Source of the DNA: UBA940 sp031548515
GTDB lineage: Bacteria > Bacteroidota > Bacteroidia > Bacteroidales > Rikenellaceae
Assembly (NCBI GenBank): GCA_031548515.1
Contig: JAVBRB010000015.1
Location: forward strand, 1 to 64,000
Direction: 5' to 3'
DNA length: 64,000 nucleotides
Each line of letters begins with the position of its first letter. The first letter of the stretch is position 1. The position numbers and the translations under genes were made by a program. Below are positions 1 through 9,300 of the stretch, piece after piece. A model generated the notes under the pieces. The model was not told where the DNA came from. It worked only from the letters and a program-made list of their open reading frames with translations, and ran no database searches.

Positions 1-2
1 GG

Positions 3-443
3 TACGACAACCTTTGGAGCATGGCGAATACTGTGGTGGACCTCAATACCACCAAGCCGGTGAAGACTGTCTACGACCCCAGCCCCGTGGGATTCATTAT
101 GCCTCCGAGCGGCGCGTGGACAGGGTTTACATCGGATGGAAGTAATGTTATATCCGGCGTTCCTGCCAATTGCAATGTCAGCGGATCTTGGAACAAAGGC
201 TGGAACTTCCACCTTAGCCTGAACGGCGCCGGCGGAACGACATTTTATCCTGCTATGGGCTACCGTAACTACCAGAATGAGTATCTCAACGGCGTTGGCA
301 ACTACGGCTACTACTGGCCTGCTACCCCGATCTCGAATGTTGGCTTCAGCCGCGCCCTGACCTTCTACAACACTGCCATCAACCCGCAGAACCAGTTCCA
401 TCGCGCCGGCGGCTGCGCCGTCCGCAGCGTCAAAGAACAATAA
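3..443 (+). CDS. Fimbrillin-type surface protein, C-terminal FISUMP domain (5' end outside window)
   Basis: The reading frame is open to the left edge of the window, so the ATG at 21 is almost certainly internal: the frame upstream of it reads YDNLWS and continues smoothly. The 146 visible residues form a FISUMP-like lectin-type fold. They contain the hallmark YDPSPVGF motif, a run of Gly/Asn/Trp/Tyr residues (GYRNYQNEYLNG, YYWPATP) and the terminal AVR-S-V motif. The last part resembles the C-terminus of the 1390-residue tip protein at 45909-50081 (AVRCVR). In Bacteroidales fimbrial loci such domains sit at the end of large tip or adhesin subunits, so this is probably the adhesive end of a type V pilus tip protein. 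It is followed after 28 bp by a DUF3575 gene and then a DUF3868/OmpA gene, both characteristic pilus-locus partners. The N-terminus and full length cannot be judged. Confidence 0.75.
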   Translation, partial: YDNLWSMANTVVDLNTTKPVKTVYDPSPVGFIMPPSGAWTGFTSDGSNVISGVPANCNVSGSWNKGWNFHLSLNGAGGTTFYPAMGYRNYQNEYLNGVGNYGYYWPATPISNVGFSRALTFYNTAINPQNQFHRAGGCAVRSVKEQ

Positions 444-471
444 CAAAACGAAAAGAAAAACTCGAAACGCA

Positions 472-1170
472 ATGAATAGAATCATGTCAATCACACGAAA
501 GAGCCTCGGGCGCGCCGCGATAGCGGCCGCCCTCCTGGCCGGGATCCCGTTCGCCGCCAGCGCCCAGATAGCCGTGCGGCAGGAGGTCAAAGCAGACGAT
601 GCCGCGTCGCAGGACATGCTTCAACAGCAAAACCGGACTACGGCCGAAACCGATGCGAAGCAGGGCAACTCGCCGTACTTCGCCCTCAAGACGAACGTGC
701 TGTCGATAGCCGCGCTCACACCGAGCCTCGGCCTCGAGGCAGGGCTGGGACGCAAAACATCGTTCGATCTGTATGGGGCCTACAATAACTGGACTCTCAA
801 GGACAATAAAAAGTGGAAACACTGGAACGTACAGCCCGCAATCCGCTTCTGGACCTGCGAAAGGTTCAACGGCTCGTTCTTCGGGATACACCTCCAGGGT
901 GGAGAGTTCAATGTGGGCGGGGTGGGGCCGTTCCAAAAACTGAAAGACTACCGTTACGACGGTTGGTTCGTCGGGGGCGGCGTGAGTTATGGCTACCAGT
1001 GGATACTTTCCAACCGTATGGCGCTCGAAGCCGAAATAGGGGTTGGGTATGCGCGAATGTGGTACGACCAGTTCGGATGCGCCGAATGCGCCCCGAAGAT
1101 CGGAGAAGGCACGTACAATTATTTCGGCCCGACGAAAGCCGCCGTCAGCCTCATCGTCTTCCTGCGTTAA
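472..1170 (+). CDS. DUF3575 outer-membrane protein without STN domain (fimbrial locus A)
   Basis: A 232-residue protein with a Sec signal peptide (cleavage predicted after about residue 31, AASA-Q), then a low-complexity linker and a DUF3575 domain from about residue 65 to the end. Family hallmarks seen are FALKTN near the domain start, RFWTCERFNG-FFG-H, GVSYGYQW and a final FGPTKAAVSL-I. DUF3575 proteins are predicted small outer-membrane beta proteins found with Mfa/Fim pili; their biochemical role is not established. Unlike the two other DUF3575 proteins in this window (19284-20393 and 54044-55051), this one has no N-terminal STN domain. It lies 28 bp after the truncated fimbrillin and 20 bp before the DUF3868/OmpA gene, so the three are probably one transcript. 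An in-frame ATG at 484 is an alternative start. Confidence 0.8.
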   Translation: MNRIMSITRKSLGRAAIAAALLAGIPFAASAQIAVRQEVKADDAASQDMLQQQNRTTAETDAKQGNSPYFALKTNVLSIAALTPSLGLEAGLGRKTSFDLYGAYNNWTLKDNKKWKHWNVQPAIRFWTCERFNGSFFGIHLQGGEFNVGGVGPFQKLKDYRYDGWFVGGGVSYGYQWILSNRMALEAEIGVGYARMWYDQFGCAECAPKIGEGTYNYFGPTKAAVSLIVFLR

Positions 1171-1190
1171 ATTTTTTAAAAAGAACAAAC

Positions 1191-2714
1191 ATGAAAAGAT
1201 ACGATATACATAAGTACATTACACCTTGTGTGCTGACACTGGCCTTGCTTCTGGGCGCAATGCAGGTTCAGGCCAAAGGCAAAACGCCGCATGACCCGTA
1301 TAAGGGAAATATCGATGTCGACATAAAGCCCTGCACGCTCGACGACGGAGAGGTACTGCTCCGCACGACGATAGACCTGACGGTGCTGAAACTGAAAAAC
1401 AACCAGATGATCACGCTGGATCCGGTCATGCGTTCGCTCGACGGCCGTTACAGGATAATATTCGACAAGATAATCGTATCAGGCCCGCGACGTGCAAGGA
1501 TCGTGCGCCGCGAGGGCTATTTCGGCGACGAAGTGGCGGTCGATCCCGCATTGCCGCGCTTTGTCAGCATGACGCACAGGGATCGTGAAAATACGATAGA
1601 AGTGGAATACGCCCTGCCGTTCCAGAAATGGATGCGTTATTCGCAGATGACAGTGACGGAACATACTTCCGCATGCTGCGACCAGAATCTGATATACGCC
1701 GACGGGAACGACCACAAGATATATGCGGGAGATCCGTACATATTCCCGGCTCCGTACACTCCGACCTACGCTGTTATATATATGGCACCGCCCAGGGAGG
1801 AGATCAAGATCCAGGATGAGACATATTCGGCGCAACTCAATTTCCAGGTGAACCGTTCGAATCTGTTGAAGGATTTCGGCAACAACGCGGCCGTATTGGC
1901 CGAAGCGGACGCCATTGTCGACCGCATCAAGAACGACCCGTTCCTGACTATCCGCAGCATCACCGTGCGCGGCTACGCCTCTCCCGAAGGAAACTCCGCC
2001 AACAACCTGCGTCTTTCGAAAGAGCGTGCGCAGGCTATTGTAAGTTATCTCCACACGAAACATGGTTTCTATAAGGCCGACAACATTATAAAGGCCGTAG
2101 GAGAGGGTGAGGACTGGGATGGATTACGCAAAAGCGTGATGGGGTCCGATCTGGCGGATAAGGACAAGGTTATCAATGCCATCGACAATAATTCCAATGT
2201 CGAGCGCCGAAAAGCTGCGATACGGGCTTTGTCCGGCGGACGTACATACCGCACGATGCTCGAAGAACTATATCCTCCGCTGCGCCGCAACGAGTACAAC
2301 ATATCCTACGAAGTGCGCGGATTCAATGCGCAGGAGGCGTCAGACCTGATCGGAACGCGGCCGCAGTTGCTGAGCCTTTCGGAAATGTTCATGGCTGCCG
2401 AACTGTTCGACCACGGGAGTAAGGAGTTCAAAAACGTATTCGACATAGCCGCAAGGCTGTATCCCAATTCACGTGTAGCCCAGTTCAACGTCGCAGCCAT
2501 GGAGATCGAGAACGGCTCCTACAATACGGCGATCGAACGCCTAAGCGTCATAGATACTCCGGAGGCCATGAATAATCTCGCGGTTGCCTTGTGGTATAAC
2601 GGCGAATACGAAAAGGCTCTCGAACAGTTGCAGAAAGCGGCGGACGCCGGTTTGGATATTGCTGTGAACAACCTGGCAGAATACAGGAAATGGTATGACG
2701 ACAGGGACGAATAG
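1191..2714 (+). CDS. DUF3868 / OmpA-like / TPR periplasmic protein (fimbrial locus A)
   Basis: A 507-residue protein whose start is placed at 1191 (MKRYDIHKY), because the frame upstream overlaps the preceding gene and a normal signal peptide begins here (cleavage near residue 28, VQA-K). An N-terminal DUF3868-type domain (about 30-205) is followed by an OmpA C-terminal-like domain (about 215-330, FQVNRSNLLKDFGNN to LSKERAQAIVSYL) and helical TPR-like repeats (about 400-505). The OmpA motif reads GYASPEG where peptidoglycan-binding OmpA domains usually have GHTD, so the diaminopimelate-binding Asp is replaced, while the RA arginine is kept. A conserved GEDWDGLR motif follows. Paralogues at 17859 and 52405 have the same architecture. 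The protein probably links the pilus or its outer-membrane platform to the periplasm; that role is inferred from context. It is the last gene of locus A and is followed by a strong terminator. Confidence 0.82.
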   Translation: MKRYDIHKYITPCVLTLALLLGAMQVQAKGKTPHDPYKGNIDVDIKPCTLDDGEVLLRTTIDLTVLKLKNNQMITLDPVMRSLDGRYRIIFDKIIVSGPRRARIVRREGYFGDEVAVDPALPRFVSMTHRDRENTIEVEYALPFQKWMRYSQMTVTEHTSACCDQNLIYADGNDHKIYAGDPYIFPAPYTPTYAVIYMAPPREEIKIQDETYSAQLNFQVNRSNLLKDFGNNAAVLAEADAIVDRIKNDPFLTIRSITVRGYASPEGNSANNLRLSKERAQAIVSYLHTKHGFYKADNIIKAVGEGEDWDGLRKSVMGSDLADKDKVINAIDNNSNVERRKAAIRALSGGRTYRTMLEELYPPLRRNEYNISYEVRGFNAQEASDLIGTRPQLLSLSEMFMAAELFDHGSKEFKNVFDIAARLYPNSRVAQFNVAAMEIENGSYNTAIERLSVIDTPEAMNNLAVALWYNGEYEKALEQLQKAADAGLDIAVNNLAEYRKWYDDRDE

Positions 2715-2753
2715 CCTGTGCTAAGATATCTGGAGATTACTCCGATACCGGCG

Positions 2754-2784
2754 AAGCCCCGCGAGAACATTTCTCGCGGGGCTT
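2754..2784 (+). terminator. Rho-independent terminator closing fimbrial locus A
   Basis: A perfect 14-bp stem (arms 2754-2767 and 2771-2784) with a three-base loop starts 40 bp after the stop codon of the DUF3868/OmpA gene. The T-rich stretch that follows (TTTTAGCGTTTTT) fits termination in the + direction. Confidence 0.88.
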
Positions 2785-2822
2785 TTAGCGTTTTTATATG
2801 GGCGATACGCCTGTGTGGAAAT

Positions 2823-3045
2823 AAACTACCTCGCAGCAAGCTACGAGGTATTCAATGGAATAATTTTAGATATATCGAAGCAAACCTCGGGGAACCGGGG
2901 TCTGCCGTAAGGCGGGGCGAAATCCTCGAGCCGACAGGCAAAGATAATCAACCTGTTTAATTACCTCCCTCGCAAGATGCCTCCACCAGCCTGCGGCTGA
3001 CGGCCGGCGCTCGGTCGGTGATTATTTTGCGAAGCAAAACAATTG
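2823..3045 (+). repeat. Dispersed intergenic repeat, copy 1
   Basis: This gene-free interval contains an 85-bp core (2961-3045) that matches 44653-44737 in inverted orientation with about six mismatches. The outer left part (2823-2856, AAACTACCTCGC onwards) also matches the far end of that copy. The core ends with a small dyad, TTTTGC-GAA-GCAAAA. The centre (about 2857-2960) is longer here than in the second copy. No coding function is visible; a short + frame through it gives the peptide KLPRSKLRGIQ, which I take as spurious. The structure suggests a mobile or amplified non-coding element. Confidence 0.75.
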
Positions 3046-3093
3046 AAAAATCCCAGTGAAGGATCCGTATGCCGGACTTATCGCGCAAGCTTC

Positions 3094-3555
3094 CTATATG
3101 TGGATGCCGTATTCATGCTTGACTTCGTGCATTACGAACGTACTCTCGAGCGACCCCAGACTGTCGATCGTTCCGAGTACGTTCAGGATGAACTCCTGAT
3201 AGTATTTCATGTCGGGGGCGTGGATTTTTAACAGATAATCATAGCTTCCCGATATATTGTAGCATTCCGTGACTTCGGGGATATCCCGGATGATCCGGGT
3301 AAACTCGGCGGCGATATCCCGGTTGAGCCTGCGCAACTTCACACTGCAAAACACGATGAAACCCCGGTTCAGTTTTTCTGCATCCACCACCGCAATATAT
3401 TTTTTGATATAACCCCCGTTCTCCAGCCGTTTCAGCCGTTCGAAAACCGGGGTAGACGACAGGTTTACCCTTGCTGCCAACTCTTTCGTTGTCAACCGCG
3501 CGTTTTGCTGCAGGGTGCGGAGTATCTGCAGGTCCGTTTTATCCAATGTGTCCAT
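3094..3555 (-). CDS. Lrp/AsnC family transcriptional regulator
   Basis: A 153-residue protein if started at the ATG at 3555 (MDTLDKTDLQIL), which gives the normal family start and length; an ATG nine codons upstream (3582) is possible. The N-terminal winged helix-turn-helix covers about residues 4-60, with LTTKELAARVNLSSTPVFER as the recognition unit. The C-terminal RAM/Lrp effector-binding domain (about 70-150) includes the usual YDYLLKI strand. Lrp/AsnC proteins form octameric or dimeric DNA-binding regulators of amino-acid metabolism that respond to amino acids. The gene is divergent from the sulfhydrylase gene at 3728 with about 170 bp between them, so autoregulation and control of that sulfur amino-acid gene are plausible. 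This is inferred from arrangement only. Confidence 0.92.
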   Translation of the reverse strand: MDTLDKTDLQILRTLQQNARLTTKELAARVNLSSTPVFERLKRLENGGYIKKYIAVVDAEKLNRGFIVFCSVKLRRLNRDIAAEFTRIIRDIPEVTECYNISGSYDYLLKIHAPDMKYYQEFILNVLGTIDSLGSLESTFVMHEVKHEYGIHI

Positions 3556-3677
3556 AGAATATTCTTTTTCATCGCCAGTCAAACGAATTGGTCAGGCTAT
3601 TTGTTCTGTATATTGCCGCTAATGTAGTGATATTTTCTATATTTAGCTTGTTTGTTGTTTTAAAAATATGCATTTTA

Positions 3678-3685
3678 TAATTTTG
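3678..3685 (+). promoter_or_regulatory. Candidate Bacteroidetes -7 box upstream of the sulfhydrylase gene
   Basis: TAATTTTG matches the Bacteroidetes -7 consensus TAnnTTTG. TTTG and GTTG matches lie about 20-24 bp upstream (3651-3657), near the expected -33 position. The box is 42 bp before the chosen start at 3728. It is a motif match only. Confidence 0.4.
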
Positions 3686-3727
3686 TTGGTGTATAATGTG
3701 CGCCCAAATGTTTTAGAATATACAATT

Positions 3728-5014
3728 ATGGCAAACAAAAAATTACATTTCGAGACGTTGCAACTACATGTGGGGCAGGAACAACCAGATCCGGCAACTG
3801 ATGCCCGTGCAGTGCCTGTCTACCAGACCGCATCTTATGTGTTTCACAATGCGGCCCATGCGGCGGCGCGGTTCGGCCTGCAGGATACGGGAAATATTTA
3901 CGGACGTCTGACCAATACCACACAAGGTGTTTTCGAACAGCGTGTTGCCGTACTGGAAGGCGGTATGGCGGGACTGGCAGTCGCATCGGGAGCGGCGGCG
4001 ATAACATATGCCTTTCAGAATATCACCCGGGCGGGAGACCACATCGTGGCTGCCGGAACTATTTACGGTGGAACGTACAATCTGCTGGCCCATACTCTCT
4101 CTGTTTACGGGGTGACGACATCGTTCGTCGATCCGGGCAACTTGTCGAACTTCGAGAAGGCTATTCGGGGAAATACTAAAGCCGTTTTCATCGAGACGCT
4201 TGGAAACCCGAATTCCAATATAGTCGATATAGGGAAGGTGGCCGAAATAGCCCATCGTCGCCGGATCCCGCTCATCGTAGACAACACGTTCGGGACGCCT
4301 TACCTGATCCGTCCTTTCGAACATGGGGCCGATATCGTGGTGCACTCGGCGACAAAGTTCATCGGCGGCCACGGAACGTCGCTGGGAGGTGTTATAGTCG
4401 ATTCGGGAAAATTCGACTGGGCGGCTTCAGGCAAGTTTCCGCAACTCACCGAACCCGATCCGGGTTATCACGGGGTGCGTTTCATAGAAGCCTTCGGTCC
4501 GGCTGCATATATTGCCCGTGTCCGGGCCGTCCTTCTGCGCGACACGGGGGCGGCTATTAGTCCGCTCAACGCTTTTATCCTGTTGCAGGGCCTGGAGACT
4601 CTTTCGTTGCGCGTAGAGCGGCATGTCGCCAATGCCCTGAAAGTAGTCGGCTTTCTGAAAGCACATCCGAAAGTGAAAGTAGTGAACCATCCGTCGCTAT
4701 CCGGACATCCCGATCATGACCTGTACCGGCGTTATTTCCCGAACGGGGGCGGCTCTGTTTTCACGTTCGAGTTGCGGGGCGGGCAGAGAGAGGCATACAG
4801 CTTCATCGACAGCCTGGAAATATTCTCCCTTGTGGCCAATGTGGCCGATGTAAAGTCGCTGGTGATTCATCCGGCTACTACCACCCATTCCCAGTTGAGC
4901 GCTGAAAAACTCGCTGAACAGGGAATCTACCCGGGCACGGTGAGACTTTCGATAGGCACGGAGCATATCGATGACTTGCTGGCCGATCTGGAACAGGCGC
5001 TTGCCTGTGTCTGA
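3728..5014 (+). CDS. metY: O-acetylhomoserine aminocarboxypropyltransferase (sulfhydrylase), PLP-dependent
   Basis: A 428-residue Cys/Met-metabolism PLP enzyme. The start at 3728 (MANKKLHFETLQLH) matches the family N-terminus; the open frame extends 20 codons further up but through promoter-like sequence. The PLP-binding lysine is Lys210 in HSATKFIGGHGTS. Other family motifs are YGRLTNTTQ, the SGAAA phosphate-binding loop, ETLGNPNSN, DNTFGTPYLIRP and the C-terminal RLSIGTEHIDDL. Length and the ATKFIGGHGT motif fit MetY-type O-acetylhomoserine sulfhydrylase, which makes homocysteine from O-acetylhomoserine and sulfide in the cytoplasm. A methionine gamma-lyase is the main alternative and cannot be excluded by sequence alone. 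It is monocistronic and divergent from the Lrp-type regulator. The following gene on the other strand is the TolC of the efflux operon. Confidence 0.85.
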   Translation: MANKKLHFETLQLHVGQEQPDPATDARAVPVYQTASYVFHNAAHAAARFGLQDTGNIYGRLTNTTQGVFEQRVAVLEGGMAGLAVASGAAAITYAFQNITRAGDHIVAAGTIYGGTYNLLAHTLSVYGVTTSFVDPGNLSNFEKAIRGNTKAVFIETLGNPNSNIVDIGKVAEIAHRRRIPLIVDNTFGTPYLIRPFEHGADIVVHSATKFIGGHGTSLGGVIVDSGKFDWAASGKFPQLTEPDPGYHGVRFIEAFGPAAYIARVRAVLLRDTGAAISPLNAFILLQGLETLSLRVERHVANALKVVGFLKAHPKVKVVNHPSLSGHPDHDLYRRYFPNGGGSVFTFELRGGQREAYSFIDSLEIFSLVANVADVKSLVIHPATTTHSQLSAEKLAEQGIYPGTVRLSIGTEHIDDLLADLEQALACV

Positions 5015-5104
5015 AATCACCGGGTGAGAAAACGCGCGGAGAATTACCGGGCCAGATATTAATCTAACGTGAACTGCAATTCGGTGATATACCTGCCGGT
5101 CGAG

Positions 5105-6382
5105 TTAATTAAATCCTGCGGCTTTATTGTAGGCGGCAGCGGAGAGTTTACCGCTAAGGCATGCTGAAACAAGGTTCATGCGTGCCTGAAGCCACATTAT
5201 CTGCGCCGACTGCAGCTCCAGCAGCGAAACCATGCCTTCCTGGTAACTGAATGTGTGCAGGTCGAGGCTTTCGGCGGCGATACCGAGGTTGTCGGAGGCA
5301 ATGCCGATCTGCTGGCGGCTGCGCTCCATGTCATTACGCGAAACGGTCAATTCCTGGCGGATATTATCTTCGGTCCGGCTCAAAGCCAGTTCGCGAGATA
5401 TTATATCGGCCCTGCTGCGGTCGCGCGTATGGCGGCGCCTGTTCCATTGGAAGACGGGTATCGAAAGGCGGGCGTAGACTCCCGGCATCAGCATGAAGTT
5501 ATCGGGGGCGGCATTCAACAGGGGAGTGCCGTAATAAAGTGTGCCGCCTACAGATATATCCGGCAGGAAATCGCTGCGAAGGACTTCCCACTGCTTTTTC
5601 TGGAACTCAACGCCGCTCACTCCTATCTGGTATTCGGGTCTTCGTGTGAGGGCGTCTTCGGGCGTTGCAATCGTTCCGGACGGCGATACCGAGTCGATAG
5701 TCTGTGCAAGGACCACTACCGAATCAGCAGGAGCGCCCATCATGACCATCAATGCAATGCGGTCGTTGTCATAGAGTTGTTCTGCCTGTGAAAGCCGGTA
5801 CTGTGCCTCACGGTAACTCGTCTCGATCTTCAGCAAGTCGGGTTTTCCCACATATCCGTCGTCGAAGCGTACAGCTACAAGATCGCGCAGGCGGTCGACT
5901 ATGCCGAGGTAGTCGCGGGCTATGGCGAGGTTGGCAGTGGAGGCGGCCGCGTTCCAGTAGGCCACCTCGGCGGCATACGATGCATTTTCCGAGGCCAACG
6001 CCTGCTCCAGCGAGGCTATCTGCTCCCCGATCTCGAGCGAACGGCAGGTTCCTGTGATCTTGCCGCCGGAGTAAATACTCTGGGAAAGCTCGCCGCCAGC
6101 CCGCCAGCCTTGTTTCTGCATCGTGATGCCGGTGTCGCCGAGTGCCAGCGTCTGCGGATTGAAATTATAATCGTATGAGGCATTTCCGGTCAGCGCCGGA
6201 AAATATGCGGTGCGGGCTTCGCGGGTGGCGGCCACTGCGGCTGCGAGCGTCTGTCCGGCTATCTGCATGTCGCGGCTGTAGGCCAATACCCGCTGTTTGT
6301 ACCCGGCGAGAGTGAGACTGTCCTGCGCCTGCAGGAGACAAACGCTGCAGAGTGCGACGAGTGTGACGACGAGCCGTTTCAT
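5105..6382 (-). CDS. TolC-family outer-membrane efflux protein
   Basis: A 425-residue protein with a Sec signal peptide (cleaved near residue 19, LLQA-Q) and two long helical OEP repeats. The internal pseudo-repeat is visible as Ala/Gln/Glu-rich heptads around residues 110-210 and 320-415, including SQSIYSGGKITGTC and QEGMVSLLELQSAQ. TolC-like proteins form a trimeric barrel and periplasmic tunnel that docks onto an RND pump. The start codon overlaps the stop of the RND gene by four bases (ATGA), so translation is probably coupled. It is the last gene of a three-gene tripartite efflux operon transcribed leftwards. The substrate cannot be read from the sequence. No terminator is evident in the short convergent gap to the sulfhydrylase gene. 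Confidence 0.9.
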   Translation of the reverse strand: MKRLVVTLVALCSVCLLQAQDSLTLAGYKQRVLAYSRDMQIAGQTLAAAVAATREARTAYFPALTGNASYDYNFNPQTLALGDTGITMQKQGWRAGGELSQSIYSGGKITGTCRSLEIGEQIASLEQALASENASYAAEVAYWNAAASTANLAIARDYLGIVDRLRDLVAVRFDDGYVGKPDLLKIETSYREAQYRLSQAEQLYDNDRIALMVMMGAPADSVVVLAQTIDSVSPSGTIATPEDALTRRPEYQIGVSGVEFQKKQWEVLRSDFLPDISVGGTLYYGTPLLNAAPDNFMLMPGVYARLSIPVFQWNRRRHTRDRSRADIISRELALSRTEDNIRQELTVSRNDMERSRQQIGIASDNLGIAAESLDLHTFSYQEGMVSLLELQSAQIMWLQARMNLVSACLSGKLSAAAYNKAAGFN

Positions 6383-9300
6383 TTCGCTTTTGCTTTTATC
6401 TTATGTATTGCGCAGTATGTCACCGGAAGTACCAGCATGGTCAGTATGGTCGCCATCAGTAATCCGCCCATTATCGTGGCGGCCATACCTCCGAACATCG
6501 CATCACCCAACAGGGGGGCCATGCCAACGATTGTGGCTGCAGCGCCCGTAGTGACCGGAACGAGCCTGTTTTTGGCAGAATATATCACTGCTTCGAACGG
6601 CTCTTTCCCCTCGAGGCGCACTGCCGCTATCTCATTGACGAGTATGACGGCGCTCTTGATGTTCATTCCGACCAGCCCCAGAAGCCCCAGGAGCGCGAAA
6701 AAATCGAACGCCTTGCCGAGTGCCAATAATCCCAGTACCACCCCGACCAATATGAGCGGCAGCATGGCCAGGATCGCCAACGGATCGCGGAAATTGCGGA
6801 ACAGGAACAGAAGCACCATGACCGTCAGTATGAACGCCAGGGGCAGTTTGGCCCGTAGCGAACCGTTGGCCTGATCCTGCGGATCCTGTTCTCCCAGATA
6901 GCTCATTGCGTAGCCCTCGGGAATATCCATCTTTTTATTCACGATCGACCATGTCCCGTGGAAAAGGGCGTTGATATTGCCGCCGTGCGGAGGTTCCATG
7001 CGTACGGCTATGGAACTGCGGCGCTGGAAGTGCCACAACGTACTATATTGCCAGTTGATGTCGAAACGATCGGCCACCTGCGCCATAGGGACCGAATTCC
7101 CGCCTGCGCCGAAAACGGGCGTTCCGGCCATTCCGGCCAGCGAGTTGTCCTCTGTGCCTTCGGCGCGCAGAAGCACCGGCAACGAGAGATCCCTTTCGCG
7201 GTATTCGGCTACAGGTATGCCAGTCGTACTCATCCGGATACCTTCTGCCATCTGCAAACGCGTGATCCCAAGTCTTTCGCCTTTCTGCTCTGAATAGACG
7301 GGAATGTATACGGGAACCTTGTTACCCCAGTTGGTTCGCAGGAATCTTACCGGCGGCCCATCCGTCCTTATGATTTTCATGGCACGGTCGGCAAGGCTCT
7401 GGAGAGTGTCGGTATTCTCGCCGCTGAAAAGAATCTCGACGGCTCCGTCGGCAGGCGCAGCGAGCCTGAAAAGCGAGGATCGGCACACGATATCCGGATA
7501 ATTGGCCGTAACATAATCATAGAACTCCCTCTCCATGACAGCGGTTCGCTTATGGTCGTCAACCTCGATCAGAATATTGGCGAAATTCGGCTTAAGATTA
7601 TAGCTGGTGCTGGCAAGGTAGTATCGCGGATGTGATCCGCCTATAGCCGAGGATATTTTTTTGATGCCTGCGACCGACATCAGATGCGCCTCTATTTCGG
7701 TCACCAGGGCCGATGTGGCGTCGATACCGTAACCATCGGGCAGGAAAAGGTCGGCGCGGAAATACGGTTTGTCGAGGTTGGGGAAGAAATCGGACGGCAT
7801 ACGCCGGAGCAATACCACCGATGCCGCGAGCATCGCCGCCACAATTCCAAGAGTCAGCCATTTGCGCCGTATGAGTGCTGAGAGTATACTGCCGAAGCGG
7901 TTGTAGGCTTTTGTGTCGTAGGGATCGGAAATCTTCCCTGTGTTGCTTTCCTTCAGCATGAAACTGCCGAAAAGCGGCGTCTGCACCTGCGACAGTATCC
8001 AACTGAAAGCCAGCGACAGGGTCAGCACGACGAACAGCGGATGGACTATCTCGGCAGCTGCCGAATCGGCCAGGTATACAGGTAAAAACGAAATAATGCC
8101 TATGACTGTCGCGCCCAATAATCCCCACATCGGCCTCGTTGCGCCTTCGATCAGGGCGTCGCGGCGCTTCATCCCCTGCCTGATGCCTGTGCGCGCATTG
8201 TCAGTAACCACTATGGCGTTGTCGACAAGCATCCCTATGGCTATTATAAACGCCGCCAGCGACGAGCGGTTGAGCCCTGTTCCAAAGAACTGCATGGTGA
8301 AAAGCGTGGCGGCGATGGAGAATACCAGCGATGTGCCGATGAGTACGGTAGCCCGCAACTTATAGAAGAAAAAGAGTAGTACAATGACCGTAATCACGGA
8401 TATTATGAGATTGACGAAGAAGTCGCTGTTGGCCTGGCGGGCAATGGTGTCTTCTGGATAGATCTCCTCCAGTGAAAAGCCATAGGGCATTAACGGCATG
8501 ACCTGTGTCTGCATGGTGCGGCGTATACGGTTTCCCACCTTGACCACGTCGTCTTGTTGCGACGTTGCGATGGCGATGCCTATGGCTTTGGTGCCGTTTA
8601 CCCGCATCAGTACCTGCGTCGGTTCCAGGTATCCTTTCGACACCTGTGAGATTTGCCCCAAAGGGACCATGTTGCCGTCGGGTGCAGCCACCAACTGCGC
8701 CCTTATGTCCTCGACCGAATCGTAGGCACCGCCCGCGATGACCGTGACGCTCAGTTCGCCCGAATTCTTGGTACCTGTCGCAATGATTTGGTTCTGTGGC
8801 CCCATGGCCGCCATAATAGCGGCTGGCGGGATGCCGTGGGCTGCCAACTGTTCGGGCTGCACGTACACATTCACTACCTCTGTCTGCTCGGCAAAGGTGT
8901 TTATTTTTGCCACCCCTTCGATGGGATTGAGCAAGGTCTTTATCTCCTGAGCCTTGTCGCGAAGCTCGCTGTAGGATATCCCGTCGTCGCCCGTGAGCGC
9001 GAAATAGATACCGAAAACATCGCCGAAATCGTCGTTTACCACTATATCTCCCGCTCCCTGCGGCAATTTCGGCTGGACGTTATATACCTTCTTGCGCAGT
9101 TCGTCCCACATTTGGCTCATGGTTGCGGGATCGGTGCCGGGTAGCAGTTCCACCGTGATGTAGCTGAATCCCGGGTGTGACTCCCCCTTCAGCTTGTATA
9201 TGTTTGGTATGGTCTGTATCTCGCGTTCAATGACAGTTGTGACCGAACGTTCGACCTCTGCGGTTTCAGCGCCGGGATACTGGCAAACAAGCACCGCCTG

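Noticed and set aside
813..1190. N-terminal extension of the DUF3868/OmpA gene of locus A
   Set aside because: The extension overlaps the DUF3575 gene in another frame; a proper signal peptide starts at 1191.
2718..2960. 80-codon + frame encoding KLPRSKLRGIQ
   Set aside because: It runs through a terminator and the dispersed repeat, so I treat it as repeat sequence and not a gene.
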